Below, piece by piece: positions 48,633-56,688 of a DNA stretch of 64,000 nucleotides. A program made the position numbers and the translations under genes. Below the pieces are notes generated by a model. That model was not told where the DNA came from and searched no databases. It saw only the letters and a program-made list of their open reading frames with translations. The DNA lies in contig JBDRKE010000005.1 of NCBI GenBank assembly GCA_043814315.1, positions 33,338 through 97,337 on the forward strand, read 5' to 3'. Position 1 is the first letter of the stretch. Each line of letters starts with the position of its first letter. The stretch comes from JBDRKE01 sp043814315. Its GTDB lineage: Bacteria; Omnitrophota; Gorgyraeia; Gygaellales; Profunditerraquicolaceae.

Positions 48633-50465
48633 ACTTTTGCCCAGCAGGATGAAGAGTTGGAATTTAATTTGGATGTGACGGCAAGCACAACTCCCCTCCC
48701 GAAGATATTTCAGCCTAATATAGACTTAAGCGGCCGCGGATTCCATCGTGACCCCACCTGGCCGCAGACAGTAGCCGCTAAAGAGTCATTAGGCATTTGG
48801 CGCAGGGATTTGGGTTTTGGGGGCATGTATCGGTTGCAGTATAATCTTTGGGAGATCGGTCAGCTTTCCGAAGAGAAAGAGCTGCAGGAATCACTCCTGG
48901 CTCATTATGAAGAGATTATTAAGAATATCAGCGACGCCGGGGGCACTGTGATGCTGAATCTGTTTGGTACACCGGCCAACTTTGGCAGGGTTCTGGACAA
49001 GAAAAGCCCTCCGCGGGACTTAAAGGCCTTTAAGGCTCTGGTCAAAAGCATCATCCGAGATTTAAGTTGCAATAAAAGATACAATATTTGGTATGAGGTT
49101 TGGACGGCGCCGGACTTGGACGACTTCTATATCGGCAGGGAACAGGAATACCTGAATTTATATCGGGTGGTTGCAGAAAGCGCCAGGGAATTACGACAGG
49201 AAACCAAGATCCATATCCCCGTGGGAGCCCCAAGCGTCAGCTGGTGGTTTCAGAATCTTAAAGGTAACACGATTGTCACCCCGGAAAGAAGCCTCATCTA
49301 CACCCTCATTAAATTCTGCTACCGCTATCGCCTGCCTTTGGATTTTATCAGCTGGCATGGTTTCTCTACGGATCCCGGCGTAGAAAAAGAAAGCACCGTT
49401 TATAAAAAGACGGCGGTCACCCTTATAAGGGACTGGCTCTCTTATTTTGATTTTGACAAAAACACGCCCCTGATCGTTGACGAATGGAATTTTGACAGTG
49501 ACGCCAATGTGTTGGCGGCACGGGGGGAAAAATCTTTTATCGCCGCCAGCTACATCCCCAGCCGCATAAAGAACATGCAGGCCGCCGGCATCGATTATCA
49601 AATCTACTATTGCCTTGAAGATTTTCGGCGCAACAAAGAAGGAGTGGTAAGAAACATTGGCATTTTTTCTTTTGATCCGGAAGAATCCGAATACAAAGGC
49701 GCGCGTAAGGCCACCTACAATGTGCTGAGAATGCTCTCGGCCCTTGGCCGTGATGAGTTTTTGCACAAAAATAACGATGATTTTGCAGGGGCGATAGCCA
49801 CGAAAACCAGTGACGGCTATGCCCTGCTTTTTTATAATTATATTGATCCGCAGGTGGTCACCAACTACTTCACCAAAAACATCGCCGGGCTTAGAGCCAA
49901 GGAAAGAAAAATTATTTTAACTCTCATAAGCTCCGAAAAGCTAGAAAAAATCATGCTGCATCAATTGGAGGTTTCTAAGTTACGCGCGAGTAACAGGATC
50001 AAGAATTTCTTAAAGAAAGCGCAGGAATTAAATGATAAAGCCAAAAAATATGAATATAATGCGCGCCGCATCAAAATAAACATTAAGAACCTAAAGCCTT
50101 CCAAGCCCGCCGACCGTAAAAACGGCAATGCGCAAAGGCCCAAAGATACACAAACGTATTATCTCTATGAAAAATACACGGTGGACGCTTCCTGCAGCTT
50201 CAACTGTGAATTTGTGCCCGTGGAAACAAAAGAGATTGAACCCGCAACCGAACCTTACCAGGAGACACTCGCCCTGAATCCTTATTCTGTGCACTTGATT
50301 CTGTTGAAGAAGAAGGTCAGAGAAATTAAGGAACCTGAAAAAGAACCTGAAAGCATACTTCCTTCACCTGATACCGCGCAAATTCCGATAGAGAAAGAAG
50401 AAGCTCCCAAAGAGACCCCTAAGGAAGCTCCCAAAGAGACCCCTAGACAAGAAGACTCAAAGTGA
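48513..50465 (+). CDS. Exported GH39-like protein with altered acid/base motif
   Basis: 650 residues. An N-terminal Gln/Lys/Ser-rich leader and a hydrophobic segment (ILHFACCVLCLSWILCFVLC) form the signal peptide, ending FAQQ. Residues about 65-430 resemble the TIM barrel of GH39 glycosidases, with VDEWNF as the probable nucleophile loop. The acid/base position, usually WNEP, reads WTAP. The C-terminus is Pro/Glu/Lys-rich (KETPKEAPKETP). The leader and signal core lie on family A repeat DNA (48508-48632). Its stop overlaps xseA (TGATG). Confidence 0.75.
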   Translation: MSKSKIQNKSQIQNPKRRILHFACCVLCLSWILCFVLCHPTFAQQDEELEFNLDVTASTTPLPKIFQPNIDLSGRGFHRDPTWPQTVAAKESLGIWRRDLGFGGMYRLQYNLWEIGQLSEEKELQESLLAHYEEIIKNISDAGGTVMLNLFGTPANFGRVLDKKSPPRDLKAFKALVKSIIRDLSCNKRYNIWYEVWTAPDLDDFYIGREQEYLNLYRVVAESARELRQETKIHIPVGAPSVSWWFQNLKGNTIVTPERSLIYTLIKFCYRYRLPLDFISWHGFSTDPGVEKESTVYKKTAVTLIRDWLSYFDFDKNTPLIVDEWNFDSDANVLAARGEKSFIAASYIPSRIKNMQAAGIDYQIYYCLEDFRRNKEGVVRNIGIFSFDPEESEYKGARKATYNVLRMLSALGRDEFLHKNNDDFAGAIATKTSDGYALLFYNYIDPQVVTNYFTKNIAGLRAKERKIILTLISSEKLEKIMLHQLEVSKLRASNRIKNFLKKAQELNDKAKKYEYNARRIKINIKNLKPSKPADRKNGNAQRPKDTQTYYLYEKYTVDASCSFNCEFVPVETKEIEPATEPYQETLALNPYSVHLILLKKKVREIKEPEKEPESILPSPDTAQIPIEKEEAPKETPKEAPKETPRQEDSK

Positions 50466-51766
50466 TGTTAAAAGATACGGCTGATAGGCACATTTACACC
50501 GTTTCGGAAATCACTCACAATATAAAAGCCATACTGCAGAATGCCTTTGGCGATAACGTCTGGGTGGAAGGGGAGATTTCTAATTTCAATCATCATTCCT
50601 CAGGACATTTCTACTTTTCTTTAAAGGATCCCTCAAGCGTGGTTGCTGCCGTCATGTTTGCTTGGGCCAATAAGGGCGTTAAATTTAAGATGGAAGACGG
50701 ATTAAAGGTCATCTGTTTTGGCAGAATTGATTGCTACATACCGCGCAGTCAATATCAAATCATCGTAGAGAAGATCGAACCAAAGGGTATCGGGAGCCTC
50801 CAGTTGGCCCTGGAACAACTGAAAGTCAAACTGGAGAAAGAAGGCCTTTTTAGGCCGGAACGAAAAAAACCCATACCTTATTTACCGTCTCGCATTGGAG
50901 TGGTGACTTCTTTGTCAGGGGCGGCCATTCGGGATATGCTAAAAGTATTGGACAGGCGTTTCCGGGATGTGCATATTATTATTAGTCCGGCCCAGGTGCA
51001 GGGGGAAGCGGCTAAAGAAGAGATTGCCCTGGCCATCAAAGAGCTCAATGCCTTTAACGAAAGCTCGCCCAGCGATGAGAGAATAGAGGTTATGATTGTC
51101 GGCCGCGGAGGAGGCAGCATCGAAGACCTTTGGGCCTTCAATGAAGAAATCGTGGCTAAAGCCATTTATAACTCTAAAATACCGGTGATTTCTGCTGTGG
51201 GCCATGAGCGGGATTGGACGATTGCGGATCTGGTGGCGGATTTGCGCGCGCCAACGCCGTCTGTGGCCGCAGAACTGGTTATCCCTAAGAAAGAAGATTT
51301 GAAAAAGCAGGTCAAAGATGTATCCGAAGACCTAAAGGCGGCCTTTCAAGCGACGTTATCGCATTTGCAGGACACCGTAGAAGATTGTGCCTATCGCCTC
51401 AATTTAAGCATGCAAAACGTATTAAAATTAAGCACGTCTGAACTTGAGAATGCCAGGAAAAAGCTTGATCTCTTGAGTCCGCTGGCAGCTATCCAGCAGG
51501 CCAGGACCAGGATAGCCGATTTAACCAAGCAGTTCCATGTGTTCCTGCAGCACCTTTTGGAGTTAAAGCAGGCAGATTTTAACAAGGCGGCAGAAAAGCT
51601 CTCAAACCTTAGCCCTCTTAATATTTTAGCCAGAGGATACAGCATTACGTTCAAGATGCCGCAAGAGGCGGTTGTTAAAGACGCTTCACTCATGAAGGCA
51701 GGCGACATGATAAAAACCAAAGTTCATCGGGGTGAGATTTTAAGCACCATTACGGAGGTCGAATAA
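50465..51766 (+). CDS. xseA: Exodeoxyribonuclease VII large subunit
   Basis: 433 residues from ATG 50465 (a GTG at 50462 is possible). The OB-fold N-terminus has VWVEGEISNFNHHSSGHFYFSLKD, the catalytic core has RIGVVTSLSGAAIRDML, GRGGGSIEDLWAFN and SAVGHERDWTIADLVADLRAPTPS, and a coiled-coil tail follows. Degrades single-stranded DNA with XseB, encoded immediately downstream. Confidence 0.97.
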   Translation: MLKDTADRHIYTVSEITHNIKAILQNAFGDNVWVEGEISNFNHHSSGHFYFSLKDPSSVVAAVMFAWANKGVKFKMEDGLKVICFGRIDCYIPRSQYQIIVEKIEPKGIGSLQLALEQLKVKLEKEGLFRPERKKPIPYLPSRIGVVTSLSGAAIRDMLKVLDRRFRDVHIIISPAQVQGEAAKEEIALAIKELNAFNESSPSDERIEVMIVGRGGGSIEDLWAFNEEIVAKAIYNSKIPVISAVGHERDWTIADLVADLRAPTPSVAAELVIPKKEDLKKQVKDVSEDLKAAFQATLSHLQDTVEDCAYRLNLSMQNVLKLSTSELENARKKLDLLSPLAAIQQARTRIADLTKQFHVFLQHLLELKQADFNKAAEKLSNLSPLNILARGYSITFKMPQEAVVKDASLMKAGDMIKTKVHRGEILSTITEVE

Positions 51767-51767
51767 A

Positions 51768-52001
51768 ATGGCAGAGATAAAGTTTGAAGAGGCATTAAAA
51801 AAACTTGAGAAAATCGTAGAGGATCTAGAAAAAGGGGATTTGTCTCTGGATGAGGCCTTAAAAAAATACCAGGAGGGCATTGAATTGTCCCGGCTGTGTA
51901 ATCAGCGATTGGAGAGCGCCAAGAAAAAAATAGATATCCTGGTAAAGAATAAAAAAGGGGATTTTGAATTAAAGCCCCTGGATCAGGATAAAGAGAAATA
52001 A
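51768..52001 (+). CDS. xseB: Exodeoxyribonuclease VII small subunit
   Basis: 77 residues. FEEALKKLEKIVEDLEKGDL and SLDEALKKYQEGIELSRLCN are the hallmark helices of XseB. Starts one base after xseA and shares its stop base with the dxs ATG (TAATG). Confidence 0.96.
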   Translation: MAEIKFEEALKKLEKIVEDLEKGDLSLDEALKKYQEGIELSRLCNQRLESAKKKIDILVKNKKGDFELKPLDQDKEK

Positions 52002-53899
52002 TGTTATTAGAGAAAATCCATTCTCCGCAGGATTTAAAGAAACTTTCTCCTGATAAGCTGCCGAGGCTTGCGCAGGAAATAAGGCAGAGGATTATTGAGG
52101 TTGTTGCATCTTGCGGCGGGCACCTCGCTTCGAGCCTGGGTGCTGTCGAGCTCATTTTAGCCTTACACTATTGTCTGGATGCCAGGCGTGACAAAATCAT
52201 CTTTGATGTTGGGCATCAGGCCTATGCCCACAAGATACTGACCGGCAGAAACAAGGATTTTCATACGCTGCGTCAATATCAGGGCCTCAGCGGTTTTCCT
52301 TCCAAAGAGGAATCCGTTTGCGATATATTTACGACAGGCCACAGTTCCAGCGCCGTATCGCTGGCACTAGGTTTAGCCTGCGCAAGGGATTTCTTACCCC
52401 AAGAGCCATCTTTTAAAGTGGTAGCCGTTATCGGTGACGGTTCATTAAGCGGGGGGCTGTGTTTTGAGGGGCTGAATAATGCCGGCCACCTCAAAAAAGA
52501 TATTTTAGTTATTTTAAATACCAATGAATTAAGCATTGCGCCGAATACGGGCGCCATAAGCACTTACCTTAATAAGATTATATCGTTGCCTATATACAAT
52601 CGCTTCAAAGGCTCTTTAGAAAGTTTTGTAAAATCGCGCATGCCCAAGGGGAGCCGTATCATCAAAATAGCCAATAAGTTCGAAGAGGGGCTTAAAGGGT
52701 TATTCATTCCCGGCATGCTTTTTGAAGAGTTGGGATTTCGGTATTTTGGCCCTTTCGACGGACACGATGTAAGCCTTCTGATTAAGACATTGAAAAACAT
52801 AAACAACCTAAGGGGCCCGCTCTTGCTGCATGTGGTTACCAAAAAAGGGAAAGGTTATGTTCCTGCAGAGCTCGATCCCGTCCGTTTTCACGGCACAGGG
52901 CCTTTTGATATCCTGTCAGGACAAAGGCAAGGCACAGCGTTTAAAACCTATACGGAGGTTTTCAGCGAAAAGCTATTAGATTTAGCCGCTCGCGATAAAA
53001 GAATCGTCGCTATCACAGCTGCCATGCCGGAAGGCACAGGTTTGGATAAATTTCGCGATCGTTTCCCGCAGAGGTTTTTTGACGTAGGCATTGCAGAAAC
53101 TCATGCCGTCTGCTTTTCCGCAGGCCTTGCTAAAGCAGGACTCAAACCGGTCGTGGCCATATATTCCACTTTTTTGCAAAGGGCTTATGATCAGATTATT
53201 GAAGATATCGCGTTGCAGAATTTACCCGTCGTCTTTATGCTTGACCGCTCAGGCATCGTGGGAGAGGATGGAGTAACCCACCAGGGCATTTTTGACATCG
53301 GATACTTAAGAAATATTCCTCATTTAGTGGTGATGGCACCCAAGGATGGGGGGGAGTTAGAAGCGATGCTTGAATTCGCTATTGGCTTAGATAGGCCTTG
53401 CGTTATCAGGTACCCCAGGGATAAAATCCCAAATCCAATGGTTCGACTCCGTTCTCCATTGGCACCGAGCGAATCCGAGGTGCCCAAATCCCAAATTCCA
53501 AATGAGAAAATAGAACTAGGAAAGGCCGAGGTATTAATGGAAGGAAAAGACTTTATGCTTTTAACGCTGGGAAGCATGGTTTGCCCGGGTTTTGAGGCCA
53601 TGGAATTGTTGCGCAAGGAGGGCCTATCCGGAACTTTGATAAATGCCCGCTTTGTAAAACCCTTGGACACTGAGCTATTTAAACAGATAGCTTCAAAGGC
53701 CAAATTTATTTTTTCGGTTGAAGAGGGAATCGTAGAAGGAGGTTTTGGCAGCGCGGTAGCCGAGGCTCTGGATGGCGTTGTGACCAAGATAGGGTTGCCT
53801 TGCGCCTTTATCCCGCACGGAAAAAGAGCTTTAATGTTGGATAAATACAGATTAACGGCCCAAGGGATTGCTGATAAAATCAAATCCGTATTGCGTTAA
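52001..53899 (+). CDS. dxs: 1-deoxy-D-xylulose-5-phosphate synthase, with repeat-encoded insertion
   Basis: 632 residues. TPP-binding GDGSLSGGLCFEGLNNAG with LNTNELSIAPN, pyrimidine domain with PEGTGLDKF, GIAETHAVCFSAGLAKAGLKP, YSTFLQRAYDQI, and DRSGIVGEDGVTHQGIFD. Makes DXP for the MEP isoprenoid pathway and for thiamine and pyridoxal. Near residues 475-502 a family A repeat (53425-53510) encodes a polar stretch (KIPNPMVRLRSPLAPSESEV) between the CVIRYPRD motif and the transketolase C-domain. Confidence 0.97.
   Translation: MLLEKIHSPQDLKKLSPDKLPRLAQEIRQRIIEVVASCGGHLASSLGAVELILALHYCLDARRDKIIFDVGHQAYAHKILTGRNKDFHTLRQYQGLSGFPSKEESVCDIFTTGHSSSAVSLALGLACARDFLPQEPSFKVVAVIGDGSLSGGLCFEGLNNAGHLKKDILVILNTNELSIAPNTGAISTYLNKIISLPIYNRFKGSLESFVKSRMPKGSRIIKIANKFEEGLKGLFIPGMLFEELGFRYFGPFDGHDVSLLIKTLKNINNLRGPLLLHVVTKKGKGYVPAELDPVRFHGTGPFDILSGQRQGTAFKTYTEVFSEKLLDLAARDKRIVAITAAMPEGTGLDKFRDRFPQRFFDVGIAETHAVCFSAGLAKAGLKPVVAIYSTFLQRAYDQIIEDIALQNLPVVFMLDRSGIVGEDGVTHQGIFDIGYLRNIPHLVVMAPKDGGELEAMLEFAIGLDRPCVIRYPRDKIPNPMVRLRSPLAPSESEVPKSQIPNEKIELGKAEVLMEGKDFMLLTLGSMVCPGFEAMELLRKEGLSGTLINARFVKPLDTELFKQIASKAKFIFSVEEGIVEGGFGSAVAEALDGVVTKIGLPCAFIPHGKRALMLDKYRLTAQGIADKIKSVLR
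53425..53510. repeat. Family A repeat in frame in dxs
   Basis: Begins AAAATCCCAAATCCAATGG, has a CCAATGG...CCATTGG inner pair, and ends CCCAAATCCCAAATTCCAAA. Read in frame without stops. Confidence 0.65.
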
Positions 53900-53911
53900 G
53901 CTTTTTATAGA

Positions 53912-54115
53912 ATGGCCAGGATTAAGATCGATCAAGACAAATGCAAAGGATGCCTCTTGTGTATAAAGTTTTGTCCCAAAGGCTCCCTGAGCCTAGACAA
54001 TAAATTAAACCGATGGGGGGTAAAGCCGGTTAAATCTCAGAAGAGCAAGGCTTGCATAGGCTGTAGTATCTGTGCGATTGTTTGTCCGGATTGCTGTATC
54101 GAAGTGTATAAATAA
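53912..54115 (+). CDS. 2-oxoacid:ferredoxin oxidoreductase delta subunit (2x[4Fe-4S] ferredoxin)
   Basis: 67 residues with two CxxCxxCxxxC motifs: CKGCLLCIKFCPKGS and CIGCSICAIVCPDCC. First gene of a D-A-B-C oxidoreductase operon. Passes electrons from the thiamine site to external ferredoxin. Separated from the alpha gene by a family A repeat. Confidence 0.93.
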   Translation: MARIKIDQDKCKGCLLCIKFCPKGSLSLDNKLNRWGVKPVKSQKSKACIGCSICAIVCPDCCIEVYK

Positions 54116-54116
54116 A

Positions 54117-54200
54117 ATTCAAATGACAAAATCCAAAATTCAAAACAAAACCTTTTTAGTTTTGGATTTTGTGCTTTGTGCTTTGTCATTTGAATTTATG
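54117..54200. repeat. Family A palindromic repeat between the ferredoxin and vorB genes
   Basis: The left arm (AATTCAAATGACAAAATCCA) faces TTTGGATTTTGTGCTTTGTG and CTTTGTCATTTGAATTT. The right arm shares 28 identical bases with the signal-peptide region at 48602-48629. Confidence 0.75.
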
Positions 54201-54211
54201 CCTTTTGGATT

Positions 54212-55294
54212 ATGTCTCAAAAAAAAGTCTTGATGACAGGTAATGAGGCCATGGCCGAAGGCGCCATACAGGCAGGATGTTCGTTTTATGCGGGTTACCC
54301 GATTACTCCGCAGAATGAGATACCTGCTTATATGGCACGCCGCATGCCTGAAGCAGGAGGCGTATTTATTCAGGCGGAATCAGAACTGGCAGCCGTCAAT
54401 ATGGTGTTTGGAGCAGCAGCCGCAGGGGCTCGCGCTTTGACCAGTTCCTCCAGCCCCGGGATCAGCCTTAAGCAGGAGGGAATTTCTTATTTGGCTGGGG
54501 CCCAATTGCCGGCTGTGATTATTAATGTGATGCGCGGCGGCCCGGGATTGGGCAACATCTGGCCAGCGCAATCAGATTATTTTCAGGCCACGCGTAGCGG
54601 CGGCCACGGAGATTACCATTCTATAGTGCTTGCGCCTTCCTCTGTTCAGGAGTCTTATGATCTGGCGGGCCGTGCGTTTGACCTTGCCGAGAGGTATCGT
54701 ACCCCGGTTATCATTCTGGGGGACGGAACACTCGGGCAGATGATGGAACCCCTCGTTATCAAATCCAAAATTCCTTCCTGCCCCGAGGGCAGGAAGGATC
54801 CAAAATCCAAAATAAAGAAACCCTGGGCGCTGACGGGCTGTCAAAGAAGAAAGCCGAATGTCGTAAAATCTTTTTATCTGAAGGAAGGAGATTTAGAAAA
54901 GTTTAACCTCACTTTACAAAAGAAATACAATTCCATTAAACAAAAAGTTCAGTGTTATGAGGGGTCATTTTTAGATAAGGCCCGGGTGGTTGTTGTGGCT
55001 TATGGAACGATGAGCCGGATTGCCAAAAGCGCGGTCAGTCAACTGCGCAAAAACGGCAAAAGAATCGGCTTGATACGGCCCGTCACCCTTTGGCCGTTTC
55101 CTCAACAGGCCTTCCAGAGATTCAGCCGACCGGAGAGAAAAGTTAAGTTTCTGGTTGTGGAGATGTCTTACGGCCAGATGTTAGAAGATGTGAAATTGGC
55201 GCTGGATGGCCGATGCCCCGTTGGCTTTCTGGGCCGTTCCGGCGGAGGAGTACCGACGGAGGAAGAGATTATATCCAAGATAAGTGAACTATAG
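54212..55294 (+). CDS. vorB: 2-oxoacid:ferredoxin oxidoreductase alpha subunit, VorB-like
   Basis: 360 residues. MTGNEAMAEGAIQAGCSFYA, GYPITPQNE, QAESELAAVNMVFGAAAAGA, SSSPGISLKQEGISYL and the marker GGPGLGNIWPAQSDYFQATR, GGHGDYH indicate the branched-chain 2-ketoisovalerate (VorB)/KorA group. An in-frame repeat (54763-54815) encodes the short loop KIPSCPEGRKDPKSKI. Oxidatively decarboxylates a 2-oxoacid to acyl-CoA with ferredoxin; the exact substrate (2-oxoisovalerate or 2-oxoglutarate) is unclear. Confidence 0.9.
   Translation: MSQKKVLMTGNEAMAEGAIQAGCSFYAGYPITPQNEIPAYMARRMPEAGGVFIQAESELAAVNMVFGAAAAGARALTSSSSPGISLKQEGISYLAGAQLPAVIINVMRGGPGLGNIWPAQSDYFQATRSGGHGDYHSIVLAPSSVQESYDLAGRAFDLAERYRTPVIILGDGTLGQMMEPLVIKSKIPSCPEGRKDPKSKIKKPWALTGCQRRKPNVVKSFYLKEGDLEKFNLTLQKKYNSIKQKVQCYEGSFLDKARVVVVAYGTMSRIAKSAVSQLRKNGKRIGLIRPVTLWPFPQQAFQRFSRPERKVKFLVVEMSYGQMLEDVKLALDGRCPVGFLGRSGGGVPTEEEIISKISEL
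54763..54815. repeat. Family A repeat in frame in vorB
   Basis: ATCAAATCCAAAATTCC, then a CCTTCCTGCCC...GGGCAGGAAGG hairpin, then ATCCAAAATCCAAAATAAAG. In frame, no stops. Confidence 0.7.
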
Positions 55295-55296
55295 TG

Positions 55297-55415
55297 TTAA
55301 ATTCCAATTTCCAAATCCCAATATACAAACAAATCACAATACACAAATGTCTTTGTGATTTGTGTATTCGGTATTGTGGCTTGTTTGTAATTTGTGTATT
55401 GCGATTTGTGATTTA
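55297..55415. repeat. Palindromic spacer between vorB and the beta-subunit gene
   Basis: CAATTTCCAAATCCCAATA on one side, CAAATCACAATACACAAATG facing CTTTGTGATTTGTGTATTCG in the centre, and TTTGTAATTTGTGTATTGCG on the other side. A diverged family A element. Confidence 0.65.
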
Positions 55416-55425
55416 AAATATCATT

Positions 55426-56154
55426 ATGGATAAATTATTTAGTCACCCTAAATCTTTACGCGATGTTTCTACGCACTACTGCCCGGGTTGCGGTCACGGT
55501 ATCGCGCACAGGCTCATTGCCGAAGTCGTGGATGAATTAGGGATTAGGCAACGGGTTATTGGCGTGGCTCCGGTGGGTTGCGCCGTGGTTGCCTACGATT
55601 ACTGGGATTTTGATTGCAGTGAGGCTGCGCACGGCAGGGCCTTGGCTGTGGCAACCGGAATAAAAAGGGTGAGGCCGCAAAATATTGTTTTTACATATCA
55701 GGGGGATGGAGACCTGGCAGCCATTGGAACAAGCGAAACGCTGCATGCGGCGAATCGCGGAGAAAACCTCACCGTGATATTTATCAATAATGCCGTTTAC
55801 GGGATGACGGGCGGCCAGATGGCGCCCACGACTCTTTTGGGGCAGAAAACCGCCACCACCCCCCGAGGAAGGAAAGCCCGCTCAGAAGGCTATCCCTTAA
55901 AGGTCTCTGAAATGTTGAGCTTGTTATCTGGAGTCCAATATATAGAAAGGACAGCGCTCTATTCTCCGCAAGAGATTATAAAAACCAAAAAAGCCATCAA
56001 GCTGGCATTTCAAAACCAGATGGGCCATATAGGTTTTTCGTTAGTTGAAATACTTTCTCCTTGTCCAACCTACCTGGGGCTTTCTCCCGGCCAGGCCTTG
56101 GATTGGATAAGGGATGTGATGCAAAAAGAGTTTCCCTTGGGGAGAATCAAATGA
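55426..56154 (+). CDS. 2-oxoacid:ferredoxin oxidoreductase beta subunit (TPP-binding)
   Basis: 242 residues. THYCPGCGHGIAHRLIAEVV, GCAVVAYDYWDFD, and the TPP/Mg motif QGDGDLAAIGTSETLHAANR with NNAVYGMTGGQMAPTTL, typical of KorB/VorA. Followed by the gamma subunit in ATGA overlap. Confidence 0.92.
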   Translation: MDKLFSHPKSLRDVSTHYCPGCGHGIAHRLIAEVVDELGIRQRVIGVAPVGCAVVAYDYWDFDCSEAAHGRALAVATGIKRVRPQNIVFTYQGDGDLAAIGTSETLHAANRGENLTVIFINNAVYGMTGGQMAPTTLLGQKTATTPRGRKARSEGYPLKVSEMLSLLSGVQYIERTALYSPQEIIKTKKAIKLAFQNQMGHIGFSLVEILSPCPTYLGLSPGQALDWIRDVMQKEFPLGRIK

Positions 56155-56678
56155 CAGAGCGTATTATTATAGCCGGCTCAGGCGGGCAGGGCGTGATGTT
56201 ATTAGGCAAGATGCTGGCAGAGGCAGGGATGCGGGAAGACAGGTTTGTTACGTGGCTGCCTTCTTACGGAGCCGAGGTGCGCGGCGGAACGAGCCACTGC
56301 ATGGTGATTATCTCCGATAAAGAAATCGGTTCTCCCTATATTGAGAAAGCAGATACCTTGATTGTCATGAACCAGCCGTCCCTGAAGAAATTTAAAGAAA
56401 GATTGGCAGCTAAAGGCTTGCTCATCATCAATAGCTCTTTGGTCCCCTCTTATGCCGGGAAAAATGCAGAGATATTGCAGCGCCCCTTTACGGACATAGC
56501 CATAAAAATCGGAAATATCAAGGTGGCTAATACGGTGGCGCTGGGCTGTTATCTTGCCAAGAAAAAAACAGTAAGCCTCAAAACGGCCAGACGCATCATT
56601 GCGGACAGGGGCTCAATGGTCAATGCGGACTTGGCCCGTATCAACCAAGAGGCCTTGCAGGCAGGAGTAAAAGTTTAA
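56151..56678 (+). CDS. 2-oxoacid:ferredoxin oxidoreductase gamma subunit
   Basis: 175 residues from ATG 56151. IIIAGSGGQGVMLLGKMLAEAG, WLPSYGAEVRGGTSHCMVIIS and the NTVALGCYLAKK end mark the gamma (KorC-type) subunit. Overlaps the beta gene by 4 bases; gltX follows 10 bases later. Confidence 0.92.
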   Translation: MTERIIIAGSGGQGVMLLGKMLAEAGMREDRFVTWLPSYGAEVRGGTSHCMVIISDKEIGSPYIEKADTLIVMNQPSLKKFKERLAAKGLLIINSSLVPSYAGKNAEILQRPFTDIAIKIGNIKVANTVALGCYLAKKKTVSLKTARRIIADRGSMVNADLARINQEALQAGVKV

Positions 56679-56688
56679 GGAGGCAGTT

